Assembly (NCBI GenBank): GCA_035626595.1
Contig: DASPNJ010000133.1
Coordinates: 61,843-125,842, forward strand
DNA from: JAQGMV01 sp035626595
GTDB taxonomy: Bacteria > Pseudomonadota > Gammaproteobacteria > Burkholderiales > SG8-41
DNA length: 64,000 nt
Direction: 5' to 3'
Shown here one piece after another: positions 34,433-42,502 of this stretch. The position numbers were made by a program, and so were the translations under genes. The notes below the pieces were generated by a model, which had not been told where the DNA came from, did not search any database, and saw only the letters and a program-made list of their open reading frames with translations. Every line of letters begins with the position of its first letter. Position 1 is the stretch's first letter.

Positions 34433-35683
34433 TTAACTCTTAGGCTGAGCCGATCCTGACGCCGCCCGCTCCTGCCGCATCCACGGAATGAAGAAATCGT
34501 TGGGATCGATCGGCAGGCGGTCCATCGGCAACGTGCGGCGGATGCGATATGGCTCCCCGCTCGGACTCCGTGGCTCGCGCATGAGATCGAGGATCACCTG
34601 CGGATGCGGAAGCTGCTTCCTCTCGCGGTCCAGCACGAGCATCACGCGCGGCTGCAGGCGCCGCACAGGGTTCTGCGCCATCACGATGCCGATCTCGCCG
34701 GTGTTCATCTCGACGGCGCTGCCCACCGGATAGATGCCGACGCACTGGATGAACTGCTCGACCAGCGCTTCGTGGAAGCACTTGCCGCGCATGGCGTGAA
34801 GCTGGCTCAGCGCCGTCGAAGGCGCCATCGGCTCGGCGAAGCAGCGATCGGATGTCAGCGCCGAGAAGCTGTCCGCGATCGCCGCGATCGAGCCGTCGAC
34901 CGAGATCTCGTCGCCCTTCAGCCCGCGCGGATAGCCGCTGCCGTCCTGCCGCTCGTGGTGCTGGAGGATGATCTCGTGCACCGCCTCCGGGATCTTGCCG
35001 TTCACCTCGCGCACGAGCGTCACCGAGTGCTCCACGTGCGACTTCATGAGCTGGTATTCGTCGGCGCTCAGCATGCCGGCCTTGTTCAGCACTTCGTCGG
35101 GAATCTTGACCTTGCCGACGTCGAGCAGCATGCCCGCGAGGCCGAGGATCTCCAGCCGGTCCTTCGCGAACTGAAGGAAGCGCCCGAAGGCGATCATCGT
35201 GATCGAGGAGTCCATCGCCCGGCGCAGCTCGTAGGTGCTTTTCCGGTGCAGGCGGTTCAGGAGCAGGATCGCGTCGGGATTGCGCTCCATGCTTTCGGTG
35301 ATGTCGTGGCTCGCGGCGGAGAGCTTGTCCGCGTCGAGCTTCGCCTCGCGCTTCAGCGACTCCAGCGTGTCGCGGATCGCCTCCTCGCACGAAACGAACA
35401 CTTCCTGCGCCTGTACGAGCTCGCTCTCGACCGGCTGCCTGTCTTCGTAGACGGTGGAGCCCTGAAGGCCCGGCGAGGCGGCCCTGCGCTGGCCGGGCGT
35501 CCAGCGCTCGCGCTCGGTATCGATGAAAACGTGCTTGCAGCACGCGCGGAGCTCTTCGATCTGCTCCGGCGAGATCAGATAGAAGCCCTGGAATGCGAAC
35601 GAGGTGCCGAGCCACGGACGGTCCAGCTCGATCACGTACATGCCGAGCTCGAGGTCTTCGACCGCTATTTGTTTCTTGTACAT
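34433..35683 (-). CDS. HD-GYP-type protein with altered HD motif
   Basis: A 416-residue protein with an N-terminal DUF3391-like domain (about 1-110) and a C-terminal HD-GYP domain (about 150-320). HD-GYP enzymes degrade c-di-GMP. The HHExxDGxGYP signature (QHHERQDGSGYPRG) is intact. The HD pair, normally LHDIGK, reads LLDVGKVKIP, so the first metal His is Leu. Activity may be reduced, changed or lost. ATG 35683 begins the usual KKQIAVEDLELGMYVIELD. It stands alone, divergent from a Bug receptor. Confidence 0.85.
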   Translation of the reverse strand: MYKKQIAVEDLELGMYVIELDRPWLGTSFAFQGFYLISPEQIEELRACCKHVFIDTERERWTPGQRRAASPGLQGSTVYEDRQPVESELVQAQEVFVSCEEAIRDTLESLKREAKLDADKLSAASHDITESMERNPDAILLLNRLHRKSTYELRRAMDSSITMIAFGRFLQFAKDRLEILGLAGMLLDVGKVKIPDEVLNKAGMLSADEYQLMKSHVEHSVTLVREVNGKIPEAVHEIILQHHERQDGSGYPRGLKGDEISVDGSIAAIADSFSALTSDRCFAEPMAPSTALSQLHAMRGKCFHEALVEQFIQCVGIYPVGSAVEMNTGEIGIVMAQNPVRRLQPRVMLVLDRERKQLPHPQVILDLMREPRSPSGEPYRIRRTLPMDRLPIDPNDFFIPWMRQERAASGSAQPKS

Positions 35684-35883
35684 GTGCCTGCTGTCTGCCG
35701 CGGCTCCGGAATACAAAAGTACCGCAATTTGCCCGAGAGTACTAGTCCTTCAATGAGTTGTCGCAGGCAATAGTTCATTACGCGGGATACGCGCAGCCGG
35801 CGCGGCATGCGCGCCGTGACACGCATCACGCGCGCATCCATGGCACTCTTACGAAACCTATCAAAAAGGGAGCTTTAGACCCC

Positions 35884-36870
35884 ATGACTACTCAGCCCTG
35901 CATCCGCACCGTCCTCCTCGGCATCGCGCTCGCCGCCTCCGCGCTGCCCGCGGCAACCGCTTTCGCGCAGCAATATCCAAACCGACCGATTCGCCTGGTC
36001 GTACCGTTCGGACCCGGAGGCGGCTCCGATTACGTCGGCAGACTCGTTGCGCAGAAATTGTCGGAGCAGATGGGACAGCAGGTCGTCGTCGACAATCGGC
36101 CGGGCGCGGCTTCGCTCGTCGGTACGGAGATCGTCGCGCGCGCGGCGCCTGACGGCTACACGCTGTGCCTGTGCGACGTCGGCTTCACGATCAATCCTGC
36201 GTATTACAAAAAGACCGCTTACGATCCGATAAAGGACTTCGATCCGATCACCGTCGTCGCGGAGACGCCGTACGTGCTCGTCGTCAACGCGAGCCTCCCG
36301 TACGTCGGCAGCCTGAAGGATTTCATCGCGGCCGCGAAGGCGCAGCCCGGCAAGCTCAACTTGGGCTCCGCGGGCGCAGGCAGCGGTACGCACTTCTCGG
36401 GCGAGCTCTTCAGGCTCGCGGCCGGCATCAAGATGACGCACGTGCCTTACAAGAGCGCGGGACTGTCCTCGGCCGACGTCGCGTCGGGACAGATCCAGGC
36501 ATCGATGAGCACACCGCCGGCCTCGATGGGGCTCGTCAAAGCCGGTCGCATCAAGTTCCTCGCGTCCGCGGGCGCGAAGCGCAGCGCGCTGCTGCCCGAC
36601 GTGCCGACGATGACCGAGAGCGGTCTCAAGGGCGTCGTCGTGACGAACTGGTACAGCATCATGTCCGTGGGCGGCACGCCGAAGCCGATCCTCGACAAGC
36701 TTTATGCCGAGCTCACGCGCGCGATCAGCGCCCCGGACATGCGTGAGCGGCTCGCCACCGCCGGGCTCGAACCCGCGCCGAATACGACGGCGCAGTTCCG
36801 TCAGATGATCGCCGCGGAGCTCGCGCGCTGGAAGCGCGTGATGAAGGAAGCCAACATCAAGCCGGAGTAG
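35884..36870 (+). CDS. Bug/TctC-family periplasmic substrate-binding protein
   Basis: A 328-residue receptor. ATG 35884 lies 13 nt after a GGGAG site and begins a signal peptide of about 29 residues (ending AFA-Q). Then QYPNRPIRLVVPFGPGGGSD, VDNRPGAAS and HVPYKSAG follow. It is first of four Bug genes in a row with no other gene between, which suggests tandem duplication followed by divergence. Confidence 0.92.
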   Translation: MTTQPCIRTVLLGIALAASALPAATAFAQQYPNRPIRLVVPFGPGGGSDYVGRLVAQKLSEQMGQQVVVDNRPGAASLVGTEIVARAAPDGYTLCLCDVGFTINPAYYKKTAYDPIKDFDPITVVAETPYVLVVNASLPYVGSLKDFIAAAKAQPGKLNLGSAGAGSGTHFSGELFRLAAGIKMTHVPYKSAGLSSADVASGQIQASMSTPPASMGLVKAGRIKFLASAGAKRSALLPDVPTMTESGLKGVVVTNWYSIMSVGGTPKPILDKLYAELTRAISAPDMRERLATAGLEPAPNTTAQFRQMIAAELARWKRVMKEANIKPE

Positions 36871-36901
36871 CACGATCGAGCCGTAGCAAGGACAACGACG
36901 C

Positions 36902-36930
36902 CCTCCCCTCGACGGGGCCGGGCTGGGGGT
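36902..36930. repeat. CCCCTCGACGGGG-type repeat
   Basis: CCTCCCCTCGACGGGGCCGG then GCTGGGGGT lies directly before the next Bug start and provides its only G-rich ribosome-site candidate. Confidence 0.7.
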
Positions 36931-36936
36931 GACGCC

Positions 36937-37935
36937 ATGAAGCCTGACTTCGTCAAAACCTGGATTCCGGCCTTCGCCGCAACGACGGCATTCGTCGTGT
37001 GCACGGGGGGCGTCCACGCGGCGCAGAGCGCTCCCGCGGCAAATTACCCCAACAAACCGCTGCGCTGGGTCATCCCCTTCGCGCCCGGCGGCGGCACCGA
37101 CGTGGTGGCGCGGCCGATCGCGCAGCGCATGAGCGAGCGGCTCGGACAGCCGATCCTGTACGAGAACCGCGGCGGCGGAGGCGGCATCATCGCCGGCGAG
37201 ATCGTCGCGCGCGCCACACCCGACGGCTACACGCTGCTCGTCGCCGCCGTTGCGGTGATGACCGTGACCCCGACGCTCACGAAAATGCCGTTCGATCCGC
37301 ACAGGGATCTCGTGCCGATCACGAAATTCGCGAGCGTGCCGAACATGCTGACCGCGCGCGCCGCGTTCGCGCCGCGCACCGTGCAGGAGATCGTGGATTA
37401 CGCGCGCGCGAATCCCGGCAAGGTGAACTGGGCCTCCTCCGGCACGGGATCGGCCGGCACGCTCGCGATGGAGCTTTTCAGGATGAAGAACGCGATCAAG
37501 GTCACTCACGTCCCGTACAAGGGCGCCGGCCCGGCGAACGTCGCGCTGCTCAGCAACGAAGCCGATCTGCTGTTCGCGAATCCCGGCGTGTTCATGGCGC
37601 ACATCAAGGCCGGTCGGCTCAAAGCGATCGCCGTCGCGAGCACGAAGCGCATCGCGATCATGCCGGACCTGCCGACGATGGTGGAATCCGGCTATCCCGG
37701 GTTCGAATCGGGTTCGTGGTACGGCCTCGCGGCGCCGGCGCGCACGTCGCCTAAGATCGTCTCGTTCCTGCACGGCGAGGCCGTGAAGGTCCTCGCGCAG
37801 CCGGAGCTCATCGCGCATCTCGCTAACGACGGCGCGTCGCCGGTGGCGAATACGCCGGAGCAGTTCACCCGGGAAATCCAGGAGGAGACGGCCAAATGGG
37901 CGAGAGTCATCAAGGACGCCGGTATAAAGATGTGA
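36937..37935 (+). CDS. Bug/TctC-family receptor with repeat-derived signal peptide
   Basis: A 332-residue receptor. The signal peptide (about 28 residues, ending VHA-A) contains TWIPAFAATTAFVV. This is the peptide expected from a decayed minus copy of the GTCATTCCCGC repeat (consensus reading WIPAFAGMT). The mature part has NYPNKPLRWVIPFAPGGGTD, YENRGGGGG and HVPYKGAG. The G-rich repeat just upstream may serve as ribosome site. The stop overlaps the next Bug start as GTGA. Confidence 0.9.
   Translation: MKPDFVKTWIPAFAATTAFVVCTGGVHAAQSAPAANYPNKPLRWVIPFAPGGGTDVVARPIAQRMSERLGQPILYENRGGGGGIIAGEIVARATPDGYTLLVAAVAVMTVTPTLTKMPFDPHRDLVPITKFASVPNMLTARAAFAPRTVQEIVDYARANPGKVNWASSGTGSAGTLAMELFRMKNAIKVTHVPYKGAGPANVALLSNEADLLFANPGVFMAHIKAGRLKAIAVASTKRIAIMPDLPTMVESGYPGFESGSWYGLAAPARTSPKIVSFLHGEAVKVLAQPELIAHLANDGASPVANTPEQFTREIQEETAKWARVIKDAGIKM
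36961..36988. repeat. Decayed GTCATTCCCGC-type repeat inside a signal-peptide coding region
   Basis: TGGATTCCGGCCTTCGCC then GCAACGACGG matches the minus consensus (CTGGATTCCCGCCTTCGCGG then GAATGACGG) with a few changes. It is read as W-I-P-A-F-A in the Bug gene. Confidence 0.75.
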
Positions 37936-38918
37936 GGGAGCTCGTCATTCCCGCGCAGGCGGCAGTCCAATGCCTGCTCTTGCTGCTCTGCGCAGCCGCG
38001 CACGCTGCGCAACCGCAGCCCGCTGCGTATCCGACCAAACCCGTGCGCTTCCTCGTTCCTTACGCGCCCGGCGCCGGCACCGACACCACCGCGCGCACGC
38101 TCGCGGCAAAGCTCGCGGAGCGCTGGAACCAGCAGGTGATCGTGGACAACCGCGGCGGCGCGAGCGGCGCCATCGCGCTGGAAGCGGCCGCCAACGCGAC
38201 GGCGGACGGCCACACCATCGTGCTCGTCACGAACTCGCAGGCGCTCGGCGCGGCGACCGGCATCAAGCTGCCCTACGACCTCGCCGCGGACTTCCGGCCG
38301 GTCACGCAGGTGCTGTCGGTCTTCTATGTGCTTTACGTGCCGCCCGCACTGCCGGTGAAGTCGCCCAGGGAGCTCATCGCGTATGCGAAAGCGAACCCGA
38401 ACAAGCTCTCGTACGGCTCATCGGGCGCGGGCTCGCTCCAGCACGTCGGCACCGAGATGTTCAACCAGAACGCCGGCATCAGTCTCGTGCACGTGCCCTA
38501 CAAAGGCTCCGCCGGGATGATCAGCGGCATGCTCGCGAACGAGATTCAGCTCGGGATGAACAGCCTCTTCAGCGTGCGCCCGCAGGTCCAGGCGGGGCGG
38601 CTGCGCTGGCTCGCGATCACCGCGCCCAAGCGCTCGCCGGTGGTCGATCTGCCGACCGTCGCGGAGTCCGCGCTGCCGGGGTTCGAAGTCGAGCAGTGGT
38701 ACGGCATCGCGACACCCGTGAAAGTACCCGAGCCGACGATCGCGGCGCTGCACAGCGGATTCACGGCCGCGCTCAGGATGCCGGACGTCGCTCAGCGACT
38801 CACGGCAGACGGCTCGACGCTCGTCGGCAGCACGCCGCACGCATTTTCCGCGCTGGTGAAGGCCGAGATCGCGAAGTGGCGCAAGGTCGTGCAGGCGGCG
38901 AATATCCGCATGCAGTAA
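37932..38918 (+). CDS. Bug/TctC-family receptor with repeat-derived signal peptide
   Basis: A 328-residue receptor started at GTG 37932, which overlaps the previous stop (GTGA). An in-frame ATG 37896 is an alternative. The leader MRELVIPAQAAVQCLLLLLC contains VIPAQAAVQ, the peptide of a plus-strand GTCATTCCCGC repeat (consensus VIPAKAGIQ). It runs into a Leu-rich core and AHA-A cleavage site. The mature part has YPTKPVRFLVPYAPGAGTD, VDNRGGASG and HVPYKGSA, like the receptor at 21458. Confidence 0.88.
   Translation: MRELVIPAQAAVQCLLLLLCAAAHAAQPQPAAYPTKPVRFLVPYAPGAGTDTTARTLAAKLAERWNQQVIVDNRGGASGAIALEAAANATADGHTIVLVTNSQALGAATGIKLPYDLAADFRPVTQVLSVFYVLYVPPALPVKSPRELIAYAKANPNKLSYGSSGAGSLQHVGTEMFNQNAGISLVHVPYKGSAGMISGMLANEIQLGMNSLFSVRPQVQAGRLRWLAITAPKRSPVVDLPTVAESALPGFEVEQWYGIATPVKVPEPTIAALHSGFTAALRMPDVAQRLTADGSTLVGSTPHAFSALVKAEIAKWRKVVQAANIRMQ
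37944..37970. repeat. GTCATTCCCGC-type repeat inside a signal-peptide coding region
   Basis: GTCATTCCCGCGCAGGCGG then CAGTCCA is a plus copy with one small change, read in frame as VIPAQAAVQ at the start of the Bug gene. Confidence 0.8.
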
Positions 38919-38940
38919 GGTCTATCGGTCCGGATGACGG

Positions 38941-38970
38941 TCATCATTCCGGCGCAGGGCCGGGATCCAG
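38941..38970. repeat. GTCATTCCCGC-type repeat
   Basis: ATCATTCCGGCGCAGGG then CCGGGATCCAG lies between the third and fourth Bug genes of the tandem group. A possible minus half-copy follows (GTGGATTCTG). Confidence 0.65.
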
Positions 38971-39031
38971 AGTGTGGATTCTGTTTCACTGAGCCGGATT
39001 TGCCGTACCCTCTGCGGCACAGGAGGCGGCC

Positions 39032-40021
39032 ATGGACGACGCGGCAGACCGGCAGATGAAGCTCGAGCGCGCGATCATTTTCATGCTGATGCTGCTCGCG
39101 CCGTGCATCGCGAGCGCACAGGCGTACCCCGGGAAGCCGGTGCGCATCATCGTGCCGTACACGCCCGGCGGCGACACCGACGTCGTGGCGCGCCACATCG
39201 CGCCGAAGCTCACCGATGCGCTGAGACAGCAGGTGATCGTCGAAAACCGGCCGGGCGCCGGCAGCCTGATCGGCACCGAAGCGATGCTGCGCGCGCCCGC
39301 GGACGGCTACACGCTCGCGATGGGTACGATCAGCTCGCTCGCGGTGCTGCCCGTGACCCGCACCAACGTGCCGTACGATCCGCTGAAGGACATCGCGCCG
39401 ATCGTACTCGCGACAGTGGTGCCGTACGCGCTGCACGTCCATCCTGCGCTGCCGGTACGCTCGGCGGCGGAGCTGGTGAAGCTCGCCAGAGCGCGTCCGG
39501 GGCAGCTCTCGTACGGCACGCCCGGTATCGCGACCGGCGTGCACCTCACGACCGAGTACTTCAGCAGCGTGGCCGGCGTGAAGCTCGTGCACGTGCCGTA
39601 CAAGGGCAGCTCGGTGATGGTGGTCGATCTGCTGGCGGGCAACATCCCGGTCGCATTCACCACGTTCAGCACGACGGCGCAGCACATCCGGTCCGGCCGC
39701 GTGCGTGCGCTCGCGGTCGCCTCGGCCGCACGCTCGAAGGATTTTCCCGACATACCGACGATGACGGAAGCCGGCTTCCGCGGCTTCGAAGCCGCGACGT
39801 GGCATGGCGTGGTGGCGCGCGCGGGCGTGCCGCGGCCGATCGTCACCCGGCTCAACGCGGAGATCGCGCGCATCCTCAAGTCCGACGACGTGCGTCCGGC
39901 GCTCGTGAACGCGGGCTTCGACGTGGGCGCAGGGTCCGTGGAAGACTTCGAGCGCTTCATCCGCAGCGAGATCGACAAGTGGAGAAAAGTCGCGGCGTCG
40001 GCCAACCTCCGAGTCGATTGA
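39032..40021 (+). CDS. Bug/TctC-family periplasmic substrate-binding protein
   Basis: A 329-residue receptor with GGAGG before ATG 39032. The charged start MDDAADRQMKLER precedes a signal core (AIIFMLMLLAPC) and cleavage near SAQA. Family marks: YPGKPVRIIVPYTPGGDTD, VENRPGAGS and HVPYKGSS. It is fourth in the tandem row and 46 nt upstream of the two-domain CMD gene, with a palindromic repeat in the gap. Confidence 0.92.
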   Translation: MDDAADRQMKLERAIIFMLMLLAPCIASAQAYPGKPVRIIVPYTPGGDTDVVARHIAPKLTDALRQQVIVENRPGAGSLIGTEAMLRAPADGYTLAMGTISSLAVLPVTRTNVPYDPLKDIAPIVLATVVPYALHVHPALPVRSAAELVKLARARPGQLSYGTPGIATGVHLTTEYFSSVAGVKLVHVPYKGSSVMVVDLLAGNIPVAFTTFSTTAQHIRSGRVRALAVASAARSKDFPDIPTMTEAGFRGFEAATWHGVVARAGVPRPIVTRLNAEIARILKSDDVRPALVNAGFDVGAGSVEDFERFIRSEIDKWRKVAASANLRVD

Positions 40022-40033
40022 CGTATGGATGAT

Positions 40034-40056
40034 CGTAGGGTGCGCTGGTAGCGCAC
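40034..40056. repeat. GTAGGGTGCGC-type palindrome
   Basis: CGTAGGGTGCGC-TGGTA-GCGCAC lies directly before the GAGGAG ribosome site of the CMD gene at 40068, so the mRNA leader would carry this hairpin. Confidence 0.8.
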
Positions 40057-40067
40057 GAGGAGACACC

Positions 40068-40979
40068 ATGAAAGACGAGCGCCTCGAGCATTTCAGGAAA
40101 AAGTACAACCCCGCCGCCATCGACAACGGCCTGCGCCTGCGCCCCGACGATTTCCTCGACGAAGTCGAATGGCGCGACCGCATCGATCAGCACTACACGC
40201 GCGCGTGGCTCGAGTTCACGTACGGCGGACTCTTCACGCGCAAGGGGCTCGACGAGCGCACGCGGCTGCTCGTGTCGATCGCACAGTTTCTCGCGATGAA
40301 CGAGATGGAGGAATTCGAGCGCCAGATCCCCGGCGCGCTCGCAGCGGGTGCGACGCCGCGCGAAGTGCTCGAGATCGTCCTGCAATCCACGGTCTACATC
40401 GGTTACGTGAAAGCGAGCCGCGGCGCGCGCGCGTGCGTGAAGGTCCTCGAGCGCCTCGGGCGCATGGACGAGGTTACGAAGACCCAACTCCCCCTCGAGG
40501 GCCGGCTGCCCGAGCGTTCGCTCGCCGCGGAGCGCAAGCGCTGGCCCGCCGCGAAGTCGGACGAGGAGGCCGCATGGCGCGAGCAGATCCTGGAGAAATA
40601 CGGCTGGAAAGGCGTGAGCACGCGCTTCCGCACGCAGGCGCACCAGAGCAACGAGACGATCAACCACTACGACCGGATCGACCCGCACTACCTCCAGCTC
40701 TGGTTCGACTTCATCTACGGCGAGCTCTACCCGCGCGGCATCATCGACGACCGCACGCGCTTACTGATGATGGTCGGTATCTGCCTCGCGCTCAACGAGC
40801 CGGTGCAGCTCGAGAACCATGTCCGCGGCGCGATGCTCCACGGCGCCACCCCGCGTGAAGTGCTGGAGGTGGTCCTGCACTCGACGGCCTACTGCGGCAT
40901 GCCGACCACGGTGCAGGTCGTGCGCGTCGTGCAGCGGGTAGCGAAGGAAGAAGGCCGCCTCGACGAGCTCATGCCATAA
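40068..40979 (+). CDS. Two-domain carboxymuconolactone decarboxylase-like protein
   Basis: A 303-residue protein with two CMD domains: DERTRLLVSIAQF and TPREVLEIVLQ in the first, DDRTRLLMMVGICL and TPREVLEVVLH in the second. It is the paralogue of the protein at 13163, which sits in a CoA-ester operon. No CxxC redox pair is seen. GAGGAG precedes ATG 40068. It follows four Bug genes and may act on the compound one of them imports. Confidence 0.86.
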   Translation: MKDERLEHFRKKYNPAAIDNGLRLRPDDFLDEVEWRDRIDQHYTRAWLEFTYGGLFTRKGLDERTRLLVSIAQFLAMNEMEEFERQIPGALAAGATPREVLEIVLQSTVYIGYVKASRGARACVKVLERLGRMDEVTKTQLPLEGRLPERSLAAERKRWPAAKSDEEAAWREQILEKYGWKGVSTRFRTQAHQSNETINHYDRIDPHYLQLWFDFIYGELYPRGIIDDRTRLLMMVGICLALNEPVQLENHVRGAMLHGATPREVLEVVLHSTAYCGMPTTVQVVRVVQRVAKEEGRLDELMP

Positions 40980-40981
40980 CG

Positions 40982-41077
40982 CCGTTATTCCCGCGCAGGC
41001 GGGTATCCCCTTCCCCCTCAGGGGGAAGGTAGGATGGGGGTGGTTTGCTGGGTCCCCGCCTGCGCGGGGACGACGAT
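40982..41077. repeat. Three adjacent dispersed repeats
   Basis: A GTTATTCCCGCGCAGGCGGG copy, then a CCCCTCAGGGGGAAGG/GGATGGGGGTGG copy (same family as 36902), then a minus CTGGGTCCCCGCC/GGGGACGACG copy. Together they fill the gap between the convergent CMD and aminotransferase genes. Confidence 0.8.
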
Positions 41078-41079
41078 CG

Positions 41080-42465
41080 TCAGGCCAGCTCGCCTTCCTC
41101 GCGCAGCGCCCGCAGCGACTTGCGCCACGCGTCCGCGGTCCACTCGATGTCCGCATCACCGTGCACGGCGGACACGATGCCGCCGCGAAAACCCTTGAGG
41201 TCCACGCCGTTGTTGAGCATCGCGAGTCGCAGCTTGCCGAGCAGCGATTCGTTGCGCGCCTTCAGCGTCTCGGGCGTGATGGTCGACGGATCGAACTGCG
41301 TCGGCCGGATCGGGTCGCCCTTGGGATTCGAGTGGATGTTGAAGAACGAGTGCACGCCGTAGACCGCCCACGGCACGCGCTCCTCCTCGAGCACCTCGTT
41401 CAGGCGCTGGCGGAGCTTCGCCGCGGTCGCGGAAGCCTTCTCGCACGGGTTCCCCTCGCCCTCGCCTTTGATGATCTTCAGCGTCGTGATTCCCGCCGCC
41501 GCGCTCACCGGATGTGCGTTGTGCGTGCCATGGTGATTGACGTGCTCGCGCCCGCGCGCTTTCGTCGCCTCGTGGTCGAGCCAGTCGATGATGTCGGCCG
41601 GGCCGCCGACCGCCCCACCCTGCATGCCGCCGGCGACGATCTTCGCCATCGTCGTGAGGTCCGGCACGACGCCGTAGTACGCCTGCGCGCCGCCGGGCGC
41701 CACGCGGAAGCCGGTCACGACCTCGTCGAAAATCAGCATCACGCCGTGCTTCTTCGTGATCTCGCGCAGCGCGCCGAGCACTTCCGGCGGCGTCGGAATG
41801 ATCCCGGAGCTCGAGCCGACCGGCTCGAGAATGACCGCCGCCACGTCGCCGCTTTGCTCGATCACGCGCTCCACCGCCGCGACGTCGTTCGGCGCAACGA
41901 GCGTCGACTGCTCCGCGACTTCCTTCAGCACGCCCGCGTTCGCGCTGCCGTCGAAGTGATCGTGCACGCCGCCCGCCACCTGGTCGTGCCAGCCGTGAAA
42001 GTGCGTCGCGAAGCGCACAGTACGCTGCTTGCCGGTCTGCGCGCGCGCAAGCCGCAGCGCGAGCTGCGTGGCTTCCGTGCCGGACGACGTGAAGCGCACG
42101 CGCTCGACCGACGGCACCATGTCCACGATCAGGCGCGCCCACTCCACTTCGAGCTCGTGGTTGGCGGCGAGGTGCATCCCTTTCACGACCTGCTTCTGGA
42201 TTGCGTCCAGCACCGCCGGATGCCCGTGCCCGAGCAGGAGCGACCCGTGGCCGCCGTAGAAATCGACATACTCGTTGCCGTCGATGTCCCACTTGCGCGA
42301 GCCCTGCGCGCGCTCGCCGTAGATCTGGTACGGCTTCATCCGCCGCGAGTCGTGCACGATGCCGCCGGGCAGCACCTCGCAGGCCTTGCGATACGCTTCG
42401 CGCGATCGCGGCGTGCGGGCGAGGTAGGTACTCAGGATCTTCGATTCGCGTGCGCCGTCTGCCAT
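41080..42465 (-). CDS. Class III aminotransferase, glutamate-1-semialdehyde aminomutase-like
   Basis: A 461-residue PLP enzyme of the HemL-like subgroup. Segments: GGIVHDSRRMKPYQIYGERA, GNEYVDFYGGHGSLLLGHGHP, RFTSSGTEATQLALRLARA, LIFDEVVTGFRV and the PLP lysine in TTMAKIVAGGMQGG. The short HemL hallmark near the C-terminus is not clear, so it is more likely an amino-acid or amine aminomutase/transaminase than the heme enzyme. ATG 42465 has GGAGG upstream. It lies downstream of metE on the same strand, 37 nt apart. Confidence 0.88.
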   Translation of the reverse strand: MADGARESKILSTYLARTPRSREAYRKACEVLPGGIVHDSRRMKPYQIYGERAQGSRKWDIDGNEYVDFYGGHGSLLLGHGHPAVLDAIQKQVVKGMHLAANHELEVEWARLIVDMVPSVERVRFTSSGTEATQLALRLARAQTGKQRTVRFATHFHGWHDQVAGGVHDHFDGSANAGVLKEVAEQSTLVAPNDVAAVERVIEQSGDVAAVILEPVGSSSGIIPTPPEVLGALREITKKHGVMLIFDEVVTGFRVAPGGAQAYYGVVPDLTTMAKIVAGGMQGGAVGGPADIIDWLDHEATKARGREHVNHHGTHNAHPVSAAAGITTLKIIKGEGEGNPCEKASATAAKLRQRLNEVLEEERVPWAVYGVHSFFNIHSNPKGDPIRPTQFDPSTITPETLKARNESLLGKLRLAMLNNGVDLKGFRGGIVSAVHGDADIEWTADAWRKSLRALREEGELA

Positions 42466-42502
42466 CGTTCCTCCGTCTTCACAGGCTCCAGCGAGGATAG
42501 CA

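Noticed and set aside
35875..37818. Long minus-strand frame across two Bug genes
   Set aside because: It is the antisense shadow of clear Bug genes, with biased Arg/His composition and no recognisable domain.
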